From JABMMZ01 sp040403495 (GTDB lineage: Bacteria > Bacteroidota > Bacteroidia > NS11-12g > UBA955): a stretch of 64,000 bases of DNA. Below the pieces are notes generated by a model, which saw only the letters and a list, made by a program, of their open reading frames with translations, was not told where the DNA came from and made no database searches. The DNA is taken from assembly GCA_040403495.1 (NCBI GenBank), contig JBBAKM010000003.1, forward strand, positions 1 through 64,000, read 5' to 3'. Numbering within the stretch: the stretch's first letter is position 1; every line of letters starts with the position of its first letter. Positions 8,247 to 16,246 of this stretch are shown piece after piece. The position numbers were made by a program, and so were the translations under genes.

Positions 8247-8275
8247 GTATTCGAATTGTTAATTTCATATATTTG
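8242..8275 (+). promoter_or_regulatory. Promoter of the OmpA-like gene
   Basis: TTTG (8242-8245), 22 bases, then TATATTTG (8268-8275), an exact TAnnTTTG. The upstream element lies within the terminator T-run, i.e. at the very edge of the 178-bp repeat, so the promoter spans the insertion junction. The inferred start near 8282 rules out the TTG at 8256 as initiation codon. Confidence 0.6.
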
Positions 8276-8294
8276 TTTCTTAAATTTAACTACT

Positions 8295-9848
8295 TTGATA
8301 AAAAGTCTCTTTATAATGTCTCTTGTTTTTTCTTGTTCAATAAATGCTCAAAGTATTTTTAGAATATACTTTGAATATGGCAAAACTGAGCCAAAAACTG
8401 AACAAATAGAAAAGTTTAATAAATGGTTTGAAAAATTAGATTATAATCAAATTGATTCAATTGTTTTGTTAGGTTTTGCTGACTCTGTGGGTAAAATTGA
8501 AAACAATATCAAGCTTTCATTAAAAAGAACTGAGCATATTAAAAAATACATCAAAAAAAACTATTTCGATCGTAAAAGCAAGCTTGATATTAGGCAATAT
8601 GGAAAGGGTGAAAAAAACAAAAAAATTGAAGATAAAGACAGAAGGGTAGAAATTAGAGTTTATCTGATACCCACTAAATTAGAAGATGAAGTAGACAGTG
8701 TAGGAATAGAAGTTGCTGATAATAAATGTTATATTGTAGATTATGAAATGCTACAAACGTGTTTTGTTTCTTATGTCAATATAAAAAACAGAAGGTATGT
8801 TAAGTTATACATGGAGAAGGAAGATTATTTGCTTTACAAAAAAATAGCATATTTTTATTACACTTATGATTCTTCTAAAATCATCTTAAATAAAGTTAGA
8901 TGGAAATCAAAAACATCAGGTATTAAGAGTTTTCTGAGACCTAGATATGAAACATTAATACCGTTAGAAAGCTATCTTAAAAATAAAGTGGTTTATTACG
9001 AGCCAAAGTCGTGTGATTCTTGTTTTAAAGATACTTTAATTGGTTTGGCTTATCTTGGGAAAAGCATCTGTATGGCTGAGGATATATTTTTAAATAGAAA
9101 TGTTGAATGGAAGCCAAGGTTTTTAAATCCGTTTAAGGTTGCTATTAGAGTTCCAAAGATGTTTACAGACTCTTCTTTAACTTATTATAAAATAGACGGA
9201 CAAGTAATTGCGTGGAAAATCAAAAAAAGAAAGCCGGATTTTTTATTTACAAATTTAAATACATATTCATCAAATGGTTATTCGCAATTTAGTAAAATAT
9301 TTAGAAAAATGCCTTGTTGTAATATTAAACATTTTAAACCAGGTTTTGGATTTCTCTGCAGTAGTTATGAAATAATTAAATCTTCATTTAATATAGAAAT
9401 GGGTGTAAATCGATTCAATAAAGAAAATGTGACTTATATTGGTTTAGATTTTATAAGTAGTTTTCGTAGTTATGAAACTAGGATTTTGCTAGGTATAGAT
9501 ACATCAATCAGGCCAATTTTAAATTATAAAATACAGAAAAGTATTTTTGAACTTCCCTTTGAGTACTTTTTACCAAGTTTTTATAAATGGAGAAAAGCGA
9601 ATAATGATTATCACTTCAATTATTTTCCAACTGAAGTTTATGTCGGAACTGAGGCAAGATTTGGCTTTAACATCCAAAACAATGGATTTGCAGAACAAAT
9701 CATTTTTGCAGGTTTAAGGGTTTTTTCTGGAAGACATCAAATATTTTTGCAGAAAGGTCTTTCATACAGATATCATGGAAAATACGCTTCAGGTCTTTAT
9801 TCGAGTCTTCAAATAGGTTATCATTTTTTAATTTATAAAATTCACTAA
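8295..9848 (+). CDS. Secreted protein with N-terminal OmpA-like peptidoglycan-binding domain
   Basis: About 517 residues. The TTG at 8295 is chosen because it follows the promoter and gives a normal signal peptide (MIKSLFIMSLVFSCSINAQS); ATG 8316 is the alternative. After the signal comes an OmpA C-terminal-like fold: the GFADSVGKIENNIKLSLKR helix-strand region and the closing QYGKGEKNKKIEDKDRRVEI with the family's D-x-R-R-V-E. That domain would bind peptidoglycan in the periplasm. The remaining 370 residues or so are not recognised. They are rich in aromatic residues and alternating strands, and end in an aromatic/hydrophobic segment, as in an outer-membrane barrel. This order (OmpA domain first) is opposite to ordinary OmpA. 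The gene is bracketed by the 178-bp repeats, is A+T-rich by eye, and is probably acquired. Confidence 0.75.
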   Translation: MIKSLFIMSLVFSCSINAQSIFRIYFEYGKTEPKTEQIEKFNKWFEKLDYNQIDSIVLLGFADSVGKIENNIKLSLKRTEHIKKYIKKNYFDRKSKLDIRQYGKGEKNKKIEDKDRRVEIRVYLIPTKLEDEVDSVGIEVADNKCYIVDYEMLQTCFVSYVNIKNRRYVKLYMEKEDYLLYKKIAYFYYTYDSSKIILNKVRWKSKTSGIKSFLRPRYETLIPLESYLKNKVVYYEPKSCDSCFKDTLIGLAYLGKSICMAEDIFLNRNVEWKPRFLNPFKVAIRVPKMFTDSSLTYYKIDGQVIAWKIKKRKPDFLFTNLNTYSSNGYSQFSKIFRKMPCCNIKHFKPGFGFLCSSYEIIKSSFNIEMGVNRFNKENVTYIGLDFISSFRSYETRILLGIDTSIRPILNYKIQKSIFELPFEYFLPSFYKWRKANNDYHFNYFPTEVYVGTEARFGFNIQNNGFAEQIIFAGLRVFSGRHQIFLQKGLSYRYHGKYASGLYSSLQIGYHFLIYKIH

Positions 9849-9906
9849 AACAATTTTTACTAGTAATTTAATATTTTGCCCAAGGTTTTCAAACAAAAAA
9901 TTATTT

Positions 9907-9993
9907 AGTGCAGAGTGTCCTAAAGAAATCAGCTTAAGCAATATAGCACGCTTAAACAGAGAATACCTGTCAGCTAGCGTTGCAGGAGAATAG
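9907..9993 (+). pseudogene. sdhB 3' fragment
   Basis: The last 28 codons and stop of sdhB (beginning SAECPKEISLSN, ending SASVAGE) without any start codon or upstream part. Not expected to be translated. It is a footprint of the event that placed the OmpA-like gene after sdhB. Confidence 0.93.
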
Positions 9994-10051
9994 CATTTTT
10001 GATTTATTGATTTTAGATTTTTTAAAGTCATTAATTAATTTTAGATTTTTT

Positions 10052-10081
10052 AAAAGCCCCGAATAGTATTCGGGGTTTTTT
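10052..10081 (+). terminator. Duplicated sdh terminator, now serving the OmpA-like gene
   Basis: Second copy of the CCCCGAAT/ATTCGGGG hairpin with T-run. It lies about 200 bases past the OmpA-like stop codon and would end that transcript. Confidence 0.85.
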
Positions 10082-10083
10082 GT

Positions 10084-10451
10084 TTCTAAACTTTTGTTTT
10101 TCTCATAGCATTCAAGATTAAAAACTGAATAAAATTTTGAGCACTTATAACAATTGGTAAAATAAAAAGTCATCTTCATAAAAAAATGATGCATATTGGT
10201 AAAATAGTTGGTCACTTTGCACATATTTTAAAAAAATGATAATTCATTAAATTACCTTTGGATAATTAAAACTATCAAAATTCAATCCCATTTTCTAATA
10301 GTTACAAGATTAAAGTTTTAAATTTAATTAATAATTATAGATCATATCAATTAAATAACGATACTCAATTAATATTAGATAATATGGAAACTGACATAAA
10401 TAAATTTACAGGTTTAACTAAATCTCAGGTATTGCATAAACTAAACCTACA
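10084..10451. other. Gene-poor interval with a promoter box and a truncated short reading frame
   Basis: 368 bases of very AT-rich sequence. It contains an exact -7 type box TACCTTTG (10253-10260, plus strand). An open frame runs from 10270 to the TGA at 10453-10455 and ends FTGLTKSQVLHKLNLQ. The only ATG in that frame is 10384 (23 codons). The ending resembles the start of small Bacteroidota lipoproteins of the TKxEVxxxLG type, so this may be a gene remnant. Its stop overlaps the next ATG (ATGA). No RNA gene recognised. Confidence 0.4.
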
Positions 10452-10901
10452 ATGATAAAAAGCATTTATATAGTACTTGTTATAATGGTAACACTTATTT
10501 CATGTTCAAGAAATAACACAATTTCGTGTGGGAACTATTATACATCAAAACCAAGTGCTTCACAAAAAAAACACTTATTAAAAGTGTTTGGGAAAAACTA
10601 TTTCAAATATGCCCCTTCGATGATGTTTATTCTTAACTGTGATTCTACTTTTATGTATGGCTTTTGCAATAAATTAATTGCTAACAAAGGCACTTGGAGT
10701 ATTAAAGGAGACTTTATAATATTGAATAGAACTTTAACAAAAGACACTCTTTTTCTTTATCATTATAATGACCTTTTCTTATTCCCTTATTATGATCGAG
10801 ATAGTTTTAACAGAATAGATACTATGTATGCTATTTTAACAAAAAAAGGAACATACTACAAAGGCATATTAAGTGACAGTATTTCTACCAAACCCAAATA
10901 A
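10452..10901 (+). CDS. Small hypothetical lipoprotein
   Basis: 149 residues. The N-terminus MIKSIYIVLVIMVTLISCSRN is a type II signal peptide with lipobox LISC, so the mature protein would start at Cys18 and be membrane-anchored. The body contains two more Cys (SCGNYY and LNCDSTF), a GTWSIKGDFIILN strand and many aromatic residues. That beta-rich pattern is seen in NlpE-like or lipocalin-like small lipoproteins. No family is recognised with certainty. It is the central gene of the accessory island and its ATG overlaps the TGA of a short upstream frame, which would allow translational coupling. Confidence 0.6.
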   Translation: MIKSIYIVLVIMVTLISCSRNNTISCGNYYTSKPSASQKKHLLKVFGKNYFKYAPSMMFILNCDSTFMYGFCNKLIANKGTWSIKGDFIILNRTLTKDTLFLYHYNDLFLFPYYDRDSFNRIDTMYAILTKKGTYYKGILSDSISTKPK

Positions 10902-10943
10902 AAAACTGAAACATACTAATTTGTGCTAAAAACTATTCTTTCT

Positions 10944-11004
10944 TTAATTCACTGCATTTTTTAGATTAAACGAAATACAACTTATTTCAAATTATCCTGA
11001 TATT
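10944..11004. repeat. 61-bp direct repeat, copy A
   Basis: Matches 13985-14045 at 60 of 61 positions (A versus C at 10951/13992). The two copies flank the T9SS cargo gene at 11107-13980. The downstream copy lies directly before the AIM24 gene and is probably the original. Confidence 0.93.
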
Positions 11005-11076
11005 GAATTAACAGACAAAATTGTTATTCTCTATTTCTTTACACAAATATTTTTTTCATGTAATTAAAAATAGAAT

Positions 11077-11084
11077 TAAATTTG
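11077..11084 (+). promoter_or_regulatory. -7 promoter box for the T9SS cargo gene
   Basis: TAAATTTG is an exact TAnnTTTG, 22 bases before ATG 11107. No clear TTTG at the expected upstream distance. Confidence 0.45.
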
Positions 11085-11106
11085 TTTTTTAAAAACTCTA
11101 TAAGAA

Positions 11107-13980
11107 ATGAAGCGCTACCTATTTATTTTAATTTTGCTTTTGATTAACAATAAAATTTATTCAAATGAAATTAAGTATATCCTTCAACATTTATCTCAAT
11201 ATTCTACTCTTAGCGACCCTATCAAAATATGCTTAGACAAGGATGAAAATATTATTGTAGCAAGTACATTTACAGGTATAGTTGATTTTGACTTAACCTC
11301 ATCGGTATATAATTTATCACCAATCAACAATATAAGCTCTAATTATATCGCAAAATATGCTTCAAATGGTAAACTAATTTTTGCCATAAACTTCAACTCT
11401 AATAGTGAGAACAGAGTTGCAGATGTTATAACAGATGCCGACAACAACATCTTCATTATTGGGGATTTTGTTGGAACTATTGATTTAGATCCTGGAAGAG
11501 GAACAACTAGTTTTACCTCTTTTACGGGAAGTAATGTAAATTACGATATTTATTTGTCTAAATTTTCGCCAACAGGTAGATTTTTATGGGGCAAGAGATA
11601 TGGCAATTCAAATTGGGATTATGCAGAAGATATAGACATTGACAAAATCGGCAACATATACTTCACTGCTACTTTTAGGGATAATTTAACAATTGGCAAT
11701 ACAACTATTAGCAACAACTTTAACAATACAAACACTAATTATCGAAGTCCATATATTGTAAAATTAAATAAAAATGGTGATTTAAATTGGGTAAGACATA
11801 ATCTTACACTTAATTCTGTTAATTATGGAAAAAACATTTCGTTAGTGATAGACGATACCTTAAACGTCTATATTGCAGGGTTATTATGGCATAGTGTTTA
11901 TATAAATTACAACATATCAAGTAATAATTTACATTCTACAGGTAATGGAGAAAGTTATTACGTTCAAAAATTAGATTCAACAGGCAATCTTAAATGGGTT
12001 AAAGTATTTCCTGGGAAAAATAGCACCTCTAGATTCATGTTTTACGGAATTAAGCTAGATAAAAAGAATAATATTTTTTTGGTGGGAGAATTTAAAGGGA
12101 AAGTGGATATTGATCCAAGTTCAGATAGTTTAATATTATTTTCAAAAAACAACACACTAGATGGCATTTTGATAAAATTAAATCCAAATGGAGAGATATT
12201 ATTTCACAAAACCTTTGGAAATGACGGAAACGAATCTTTAAGATCTATTGACATCAGAAATAACAAAATAATGTTATTAGGAGAATTTGGCAATAGCTTT
12301 CATTATAAAATCAATAACACAGATTCTGTTGTTTTTAATTCTAATGGGCTTAATGGCATTTTTTTCATGAAATTTAGTGACAGTCTTAAATATGAATATT
12401 CTAATTACTTTACCCATGTAGGTAGAAATTTTAATGGGAGTTTAAGAAATGCCAATTCATTTGATATCTTGTTAAACAAAAAACAGAATTATTATTTAAC
12501 AGGATTATATGCAACAAGCTTCAATTTCAATCTTAATAAAAACAATAATAATATAATAACACCTGGCACTCACTACTTTGTAAAAATCAATACTTGTAAA
12601 AATTCATTTGACACCATAACCATTAAAAGATGTAATAACTTTAAATCTCCAAGCAACAAATACACCTGGGTGAATAGCGGAGTTTACTATGATACACTTA
12701 CCAATTACATGGAATGTGATAGTATCATTAAATTTAACCTAACAATAGTTAAAAAAACAGAATTTTCACTAAACATCCAACTTTGCAATAACTCATATTT
12801 ATCTCCAAGTAAAAAATTCATTTACACCCAAAATGGATTATATTTTGACACTTTAGTAAATACAAACGGTTGTGATAGTATCATAAAAATTAATTTAAGA
12901 ATAGATACTTCCACATATGCCTCCATTAATACTAAAAGTTGTAAAGTAATAACTTCTCCTAGCGGAAAGTACATTTACAATTCTTCCGGAACTTATTATG
13001 ATACTCTTATAAATCATAAAGGCTGTGATAGTATAATTTCTATATTTTTTACAAAAACTAATTCATCTCAATCTATTATAAATATTAATTCTTGTTTTGC
13101 TTATCAATCACCTAGTCGAAAATACTTGTGGCAAAATTCTGGCACATACTATGACACTGTTAAAAACTATTTAAAATGCGATAGCTTCATTACCATTAAT
13201 CTTTTTGTATACAAAAACAAATTAGATACTATCGATTTGCATTTTTGCAATTTCATTAAATCGCCATCAAGAGGAAGGATTTGGAACAAATCAGGTATAT
13301 ATTTAGATACTTTTTTAAATTATTTATATTGTGATAGCATTGTGGCATACAATTTAATTTCTAATAAATCATATTCTAATTTAAAAATAGATGCTTGTCG
13401 ACAATATACTTTACCAAGTGGCAAAAAAATCCTTCAATCTGGCTTTTACTTAGACTCTATTCCAAATCACTTAGGTTGTGACAGCATCATACAATTTGAA
13501 TTAACTATTAGTCAAATCAATAATCAAGTTTTATCAGAAAATGGCTATTTAAAATCAATTGAAGATAGTATGGAATATCAATGGTATGATTGCACAAAAC
13601 AAACACCTTTAGACAGTCAAAATAAGCAAAAATTTACTCCTACAAAAAATGGTAGTTACTTTGTAGTTTTGAAGAAAAACAACTGTTATGACACATCAGA
13701 TTGTATTGATTTTAATGAATTATTTTTGACTAATATTATAAAAACTAATATAAACATTTATCCTTCACCTGCTTCTAATTTCATCATTTTAGAAATTCCA
13801 TTCGATTTAAAACCTAAACAATTAAATATTTATAATTCTCTTAGTAAAAATGTTAAAACGATTAATTCAAATAAAAATCATCATAAAATAGACTTTGACT
13901 TCGAAAATGGAATATATTTTATTGAAGTAATCACACAGTCTAACCATAAATATTTTGGTAAGTTTTTGATTTTAAACTAA
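11107..13980 (+). CDS. Large T9SS type A cargo protein with SBBP-type repeats and six Cys-pair repeats
   Basis: 957 residues. A signal peptide (MKRYLFILILLLINNKIYS) is followed by about 480 residues of beta-propeller-like SBBP repeats (for example ITDADNNIFIIGDFVGTIDL, then YLSKFSPTGRFLWGKRYG). Next come six tandem units of about 50 residues (roughly 495-795) of the form C-x6-SPS-x-K-x5-SG-x-Y-x-DT-x7-CDSII, each with two Cys. An Ig-like segment and a type A sorting domain (INIYPSPASNFIILE ... GIYFIEVITQSNHKYF) end the protein. T9SS would carry it across the outer membrane and anchor or release it; the repeats suggest an adhesin or surface-fibre role. The gene is flanked by the 61-bp direct repeats and is likely an acquired or relocated cargo gene. 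Confidence 0.85.
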   Translation: MKRYLFILILLLINNKIYSNEIKYILQHLSQYSTLSDPIKICLDKDENIIVASTFTGIVDFDLTSSVYNLSPINNISSNYIAKYASNGKLIFAINFNSNSENRVADVITDADNNIFIIGDFVGTIDLDPGRGTTSFTSFTGSNVNYDIYLSKFSPTGRFLWGKRYGNSNWDYAEDIDIDKIGNIYFTATFRDNLTIGNTTISNNFNNTNTNYRSPYIVKLNKNGDLNWVRHNLTLNSVNYGKNISLVIDDTLNVYIAGLLWHSVYINYNISSNNLHSTGNGESYYVQKLDSTGNLKWVKVFPGKNSTSRFMFYGIKLDKKNNIFLVGEFKGKVDIDPSSDSLILFSKNNTLDGILIKLNPNGEILFHKTFGNDGNESLRSIDIRNNKIMLLGEFGNSFHYKINNTDSVVFNSNGLNGIFFMKFSDSLKYEYSNYFTHVGRNFNGSLRNANSFDILLNKKQNYYLTGLYATSFNFNLNKNNNNIITPGTHYFVKINTCKNSFDTITIKRCNNFKSPSNKYTWVNSGVYYDTLTNYMECDSIIKFNLTIVKKTEFSLNIQLCNNSYLSPSKKFIYTQNGLYFDTLVNTNGCDSIIKINLRIDTSTYASINTKSCKVITSPSGKYIYNSSGTYYDTLINHKGCDSIISIFFTKTNSSQSIININSCFAYQSPSRKYLWQNSGTYYDTVKNYLKCDSFITINLFVYKNKLDTIDLHFCNFIKSPSRGRIWNKSGIYLDTFLNYLYCDSIVAYNLISNKSYSNLKIDACRQYTLPSGKKILQSGFYLDSIPNHLGCDSIIQFELTISQINNQVLSENGYLKSIEDSMEYQWYDCTKQTPLDSQNKQKFTPTKNGSYFVVLKKNNCYDTSDCIDFNELFLTNIIKTNINIYPSPASNFIILEIPFDLKPKQLNIYNSLSKNVKTINSNKNHHKIDFDFENGIYFIEVITQSNHKYFGKFLILN

Positions 13981-13984
13981 TTCG

Positions 13985-14045
13985 TTAATTCCCTGCATTT
14001 TTTAGATTAAACGAAATACAACTTATTTCAAATTATCCTGATATT
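13985..14045. repeat. 61-bp direct repeat, copy B (upstream region of the AIM24 gene)
   Basis: Partner of 10944-11004. It ends 6 bases before the AIM24 ATG, inside a near-consensus -7 box (GATATTTG, 14040-14047). Copy A has the first five bases of that box but then diverges. Confidence 0.93.
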
Positions 14046-14051
14046 TGCCTT

Positions 14052-14834
14052 ATGCAAAACCACGAAATAGACTACAAAATTATTGGCGAAGAGATGCAAT
14101 GCGTTGAAATTGAACTCGACCCTCAAGAAACTGCCATTGGTGAAAGCGGTAGCTTTATGATGATGGACCAAGACATTCAAATGGAAACCATTTTTGGGGA
14201 TGGAAGTGCTCAACAAAGTGGGTTTTTAGGTAAACTGGTTTCGGCAGGCAAACGCTTACTTACCGGAGAAAGCTTATTTATGACGGCCTACACTAATACT
14301 GGTTATGGCAAAAAGAAAGTAACCTTTGCGGCTCCATACCCTGGTAAAATTATCCCTATGGATTTATCTCTTTTACAAGGCAAAATCATTTGTCAAAAAG
14401 ATGCCTTTTTGTGCGCAGCCAAAGGAGTTTCAGTGGGTATTGAATTTCAAAGAAAATTAGGCACGGGCCTGTTTGGTGGCGAGGGTTTTATTATGCAAAA
14501 ACTAGAAGGTGATGGATTGGCCTTTGTGCATGCAGGTGGCCATGTTTTGGAACGTGAACTAAAAGCAGGTGAATTGATTAAAATTGATACCGGTTGTATC
14601 GTTGGGTTTGAACAAACCGTCAATTATGACATCCAATTTGTAAGAGGTATAAAAAATGTAATGTTTGGTGGAGAAGGTTTATTCTTCGCAACATTGCAAG
14701 GCCCTGGCAAAGTATGGATTCAAAGCTTACCTATCAGCCGTTTGGCATCCAGAATCATCAGTTATGGTGGATTTAATCGAAAAGAAGAAGGTTCTATCCT
14801 TGGTGGTTTAGGTAATTTGTTGGACGGAAGATAA
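14052..14834 (+). CDS. AIM24 / TIGR00266 family protein
   Basis: 260 residues of a conserved beta-helical family named after yeast AIM24; the bacterial function is not established. Typical features are the start HEIDYKIIGEEMQCVEIEL, repeated glycine-rich strands (GLFGGEGFIMQKLEGDG, MFGGEGLFFATLQGPG) and the ending QSLPISRLASRI followed by a Gly-rich tail. No signal peptide or membrane segment, so it is probably cytoplasmic. A promoter-like GATATTTG ends only 4 bases before the ATG, so the message may have little or no leader. First core gene after the accessory island. Confidence 0.88.
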   Translation: MQNHEIDYKIIGEEMQCVEIELDPQETAIGESGSFMMMDQDIQMETIFGDGSAQQSGFLGKLVSAGKRLLTGESLFMTAYTNTGYGKKKVTFAAPYPGKIIPMDLSLLQGKIICQKDAFLCAAKGVSVGIEFQRKLGTGLFGGEGFIMQKLEGDGLAFVHAGGHVLERELKAGELIKIDTGCIVGFEQTVNYDIQFVRGIKNVMFGGEGLFFATLQGPGKVWIQSLPISRLASRIISYGGFNRKEEGSILGGLGNLLDGR

Positions 14835-14947
14835 AACGCCTACTTTTTTTTACTTTTACTATCCCCTTCTGCTGCCCAAAAACTATTTGGGTTTAATAGG
14901 TTATTTAGCCAAAAAAAATTAATATTGCGTTAGTAATTTAAAGCATT

Positions 14948-15571
14948 TTGACAAAGAAAGAAAAGGTTCAATACATTATTCAAACGTTAGAGGAATTATA
15001 TCCCGAAACACCTGTCCCTTTAAATCACCACGACGCTTATACGCTTTTAATTGCAGTATTACTTTCCGCACAATGTACCGATGAAAGGGTTAATAAAATT
15101 ACCCCTTTTTTATTTGCTAAAGCAGACACTCCTCAACAGATGATTACCCTTAGCGTTGAACAAATTCGTGAAATTATCAAACCATGTGGATTGTCCCCTG
15201 CAAAATCTAAAGCTATTTTTGAATTAAGTCATTTGATATTAAATCACCACAATGGTGAAGTGCCTGACAGTTTCGAAGCCTTGGAATCGCTACCCGGAGT
15301 CGGACATAAAACAGCCTCAGTGGTGATGTCTCAGGCATTTGGCGTTCCCGCTTTTCCTGTAGATACGCACATTCACCGCTTGGCCGAAAGATGGAAACTG
15401 AGTAATGGCAAAAATGTAACCCAAACTGAAAAAGACTTAAAAAGATTGATCCCAAAAGAATTGTGGAACAAAATCCACTTGCAAATCATTTTTTATGGTC
15501 GTGAATATTGTCCTGCACGAGGTCATCAGATAGACAAATGTATTATTTGCAACAAACTTAGTCAGAAATAA
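14948..15571 (+). CDS. nth: Endonuclease III (DNA glycosylase/AP lyase)
   Basis: Base-excision repair enzyme removing oxidised pyrimidines. In 207 residues it has the helix-hairpin-helix LPGVGHKTASVVMSQAFG with the catalytic Lys (about residue 119) and FPVDTHIHRLAERW with the catalytic Asp (about 137). The start is TTG (14948); no ATG is near. The C-terminal cluster loop is atypical: YCPARGHQIDKCIICNKL has three Cys spaced C-x9-C-x2-C and no fourth. Classical Nth has C-x6-C-x2-C-x5-C, so a [4Fe-4S] cluster is doubtful. Its TAA stop overlaps the lipB ATG by one base. Confidence 0.93.
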   Translation: MTKKEKVQYIIQTLEELYPETPVPLNHHDAYTLLIAVLLSAQCTDERVNKITPFLFAKADTPQQMITLSVEQIREIIKPCGLSPAKSKAIFELSHLILNHHNGEVPDSFEALESLPGVGHKTASVVMSQAFGVPAFPVDTHIHRLAERWKLSNGKNVTQTEKDLKRLIPKELWNKIHLQIIFYGREYCPARGHQIDKCIICNKLSQK

Positions 15572-16245
15572 TGAACGAATGTAATCTCATAGACGAAGGA
15601 TTAATTGCTTATGAATTGGCTTGGAACAAACAGAAACAGCTTTTTAATGAATCCATTGCTTTAAAACTCGCAAATAAAAAACCCAAGCACCACCTTATTG
15701 TATGTGAACATCCTCATGTTTACACCCTAGGCAAAAGTGCAGAAATGAAAAATCTCTTACTCAATAACAGTCAGTTAAAAGACAAAAACATCGATTTATT
15801 CGAGATTGAACGAGGTGGAGACATCACTTATCACGGCCCCGGACAATTGGTTGTTTATCCCATTTTTGATTTAGAACAATTGGGGATTGGCGTTAAGCAA
15901 TTTGTATTTAACATTGAGCAATGTATTATCAATACACTAACAAACTTAGGCATTGAAAGTGAACGCATAGATGGAAGAATTGGCATTTGGTTGGGAAAAG
16001 AAACCAAAAACGAAAGAAAAATAGCAGCCATAGGCATTAAATGCAGTCGACATGTGACTATGCATGGCTTGGCTTTTAACATAGAACCAGATTTGAATTT
16101 GTTTAATTTCATCATCCCATGTGGCATTTTGGACAAGGGTGTAACGAGTGTAGAAAATGAATTTGGTCGAAAGGTTGATGCATTGCAAATAAAAAATACT
16201 TTACTCAAGGAATTTTCTACTATTTTTGAACTACATTTTAAATAA
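15571..16245 (+). CDS. lipB: Octanoyl-[acyl carrier protein]:protein octanoyltransferase
   Basis: Transfers the octanoyl group from ACP to lipoyl domains, the first step of protein lipoylation, and so serves pyruvate and 2-oxoglutarate dehydrogenases. The 224-residue protein has ERGGDITYHGPGQLVVYPIF (about residues 76-95), the Lys-containing AAIGIKCSRHVTMHGLAFNI and the catalytic Cys in IIPCGILDKGVTSVE. It begins on the last base of the nth stop codon (TAATG), so the two are co-translated. A pyruvate dehydrogenase E1 alpha gene, a user of lipoylated E2, is found at 55994. Confidence 0.96.
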   Translation: MNECNLIDEGLIAYELAWNKQKQLFNESIALKLANKKPKHHLIVCEHPHVYTLGKSAEMKNLLLNNSQLKDKNIDLFEIERGGDITYHGPGQLVVYPIFDLEQLGIGVKQFVFNIEQCIINTLTNLGIESERIDGRIGIWLGKETKNERKIAAIGIKCSRHVTMHGLAFNIEPDLNLFNFIIPCGILDKGVTSVENEFGRKVDALQIKNTLLKEFSTIFELHFK

Positions 16246-16246
16246 T

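Larger units (their letters stand above)
9906..10083. repeat. 178-bp direct repeat, copy 2
   Basis: Perfect copy of 8069-8246 placed after the OmpA-like gene. It carries an sdhB 3' fragment and a full terminator. Perfect identity in non-coding as well as coding positions implies a recent duplication or continuing gene conversion. Confidence 0.97.

Noticed and set aside
8256..8294. Upstream TTG start for the OmpA-like protein
   Set aside because: The codon lies before the TATATTTG box, hence before the transcript; the TTG at 8295 gives a proper signal peptide.
10140..10215. Possible small RNA or hairpin around TTGGTAAAATA repeats
   Set aside because: Two short copies of TTGGTAAAATA are present, but no stable stem, terminator or promoter pairs with them.
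9970..10224. 84-codon minus-strand frame across the second repeat copy
   Set aside because: It crosses the copied sdhB tail and terminator, has no homology signal and no promoter.
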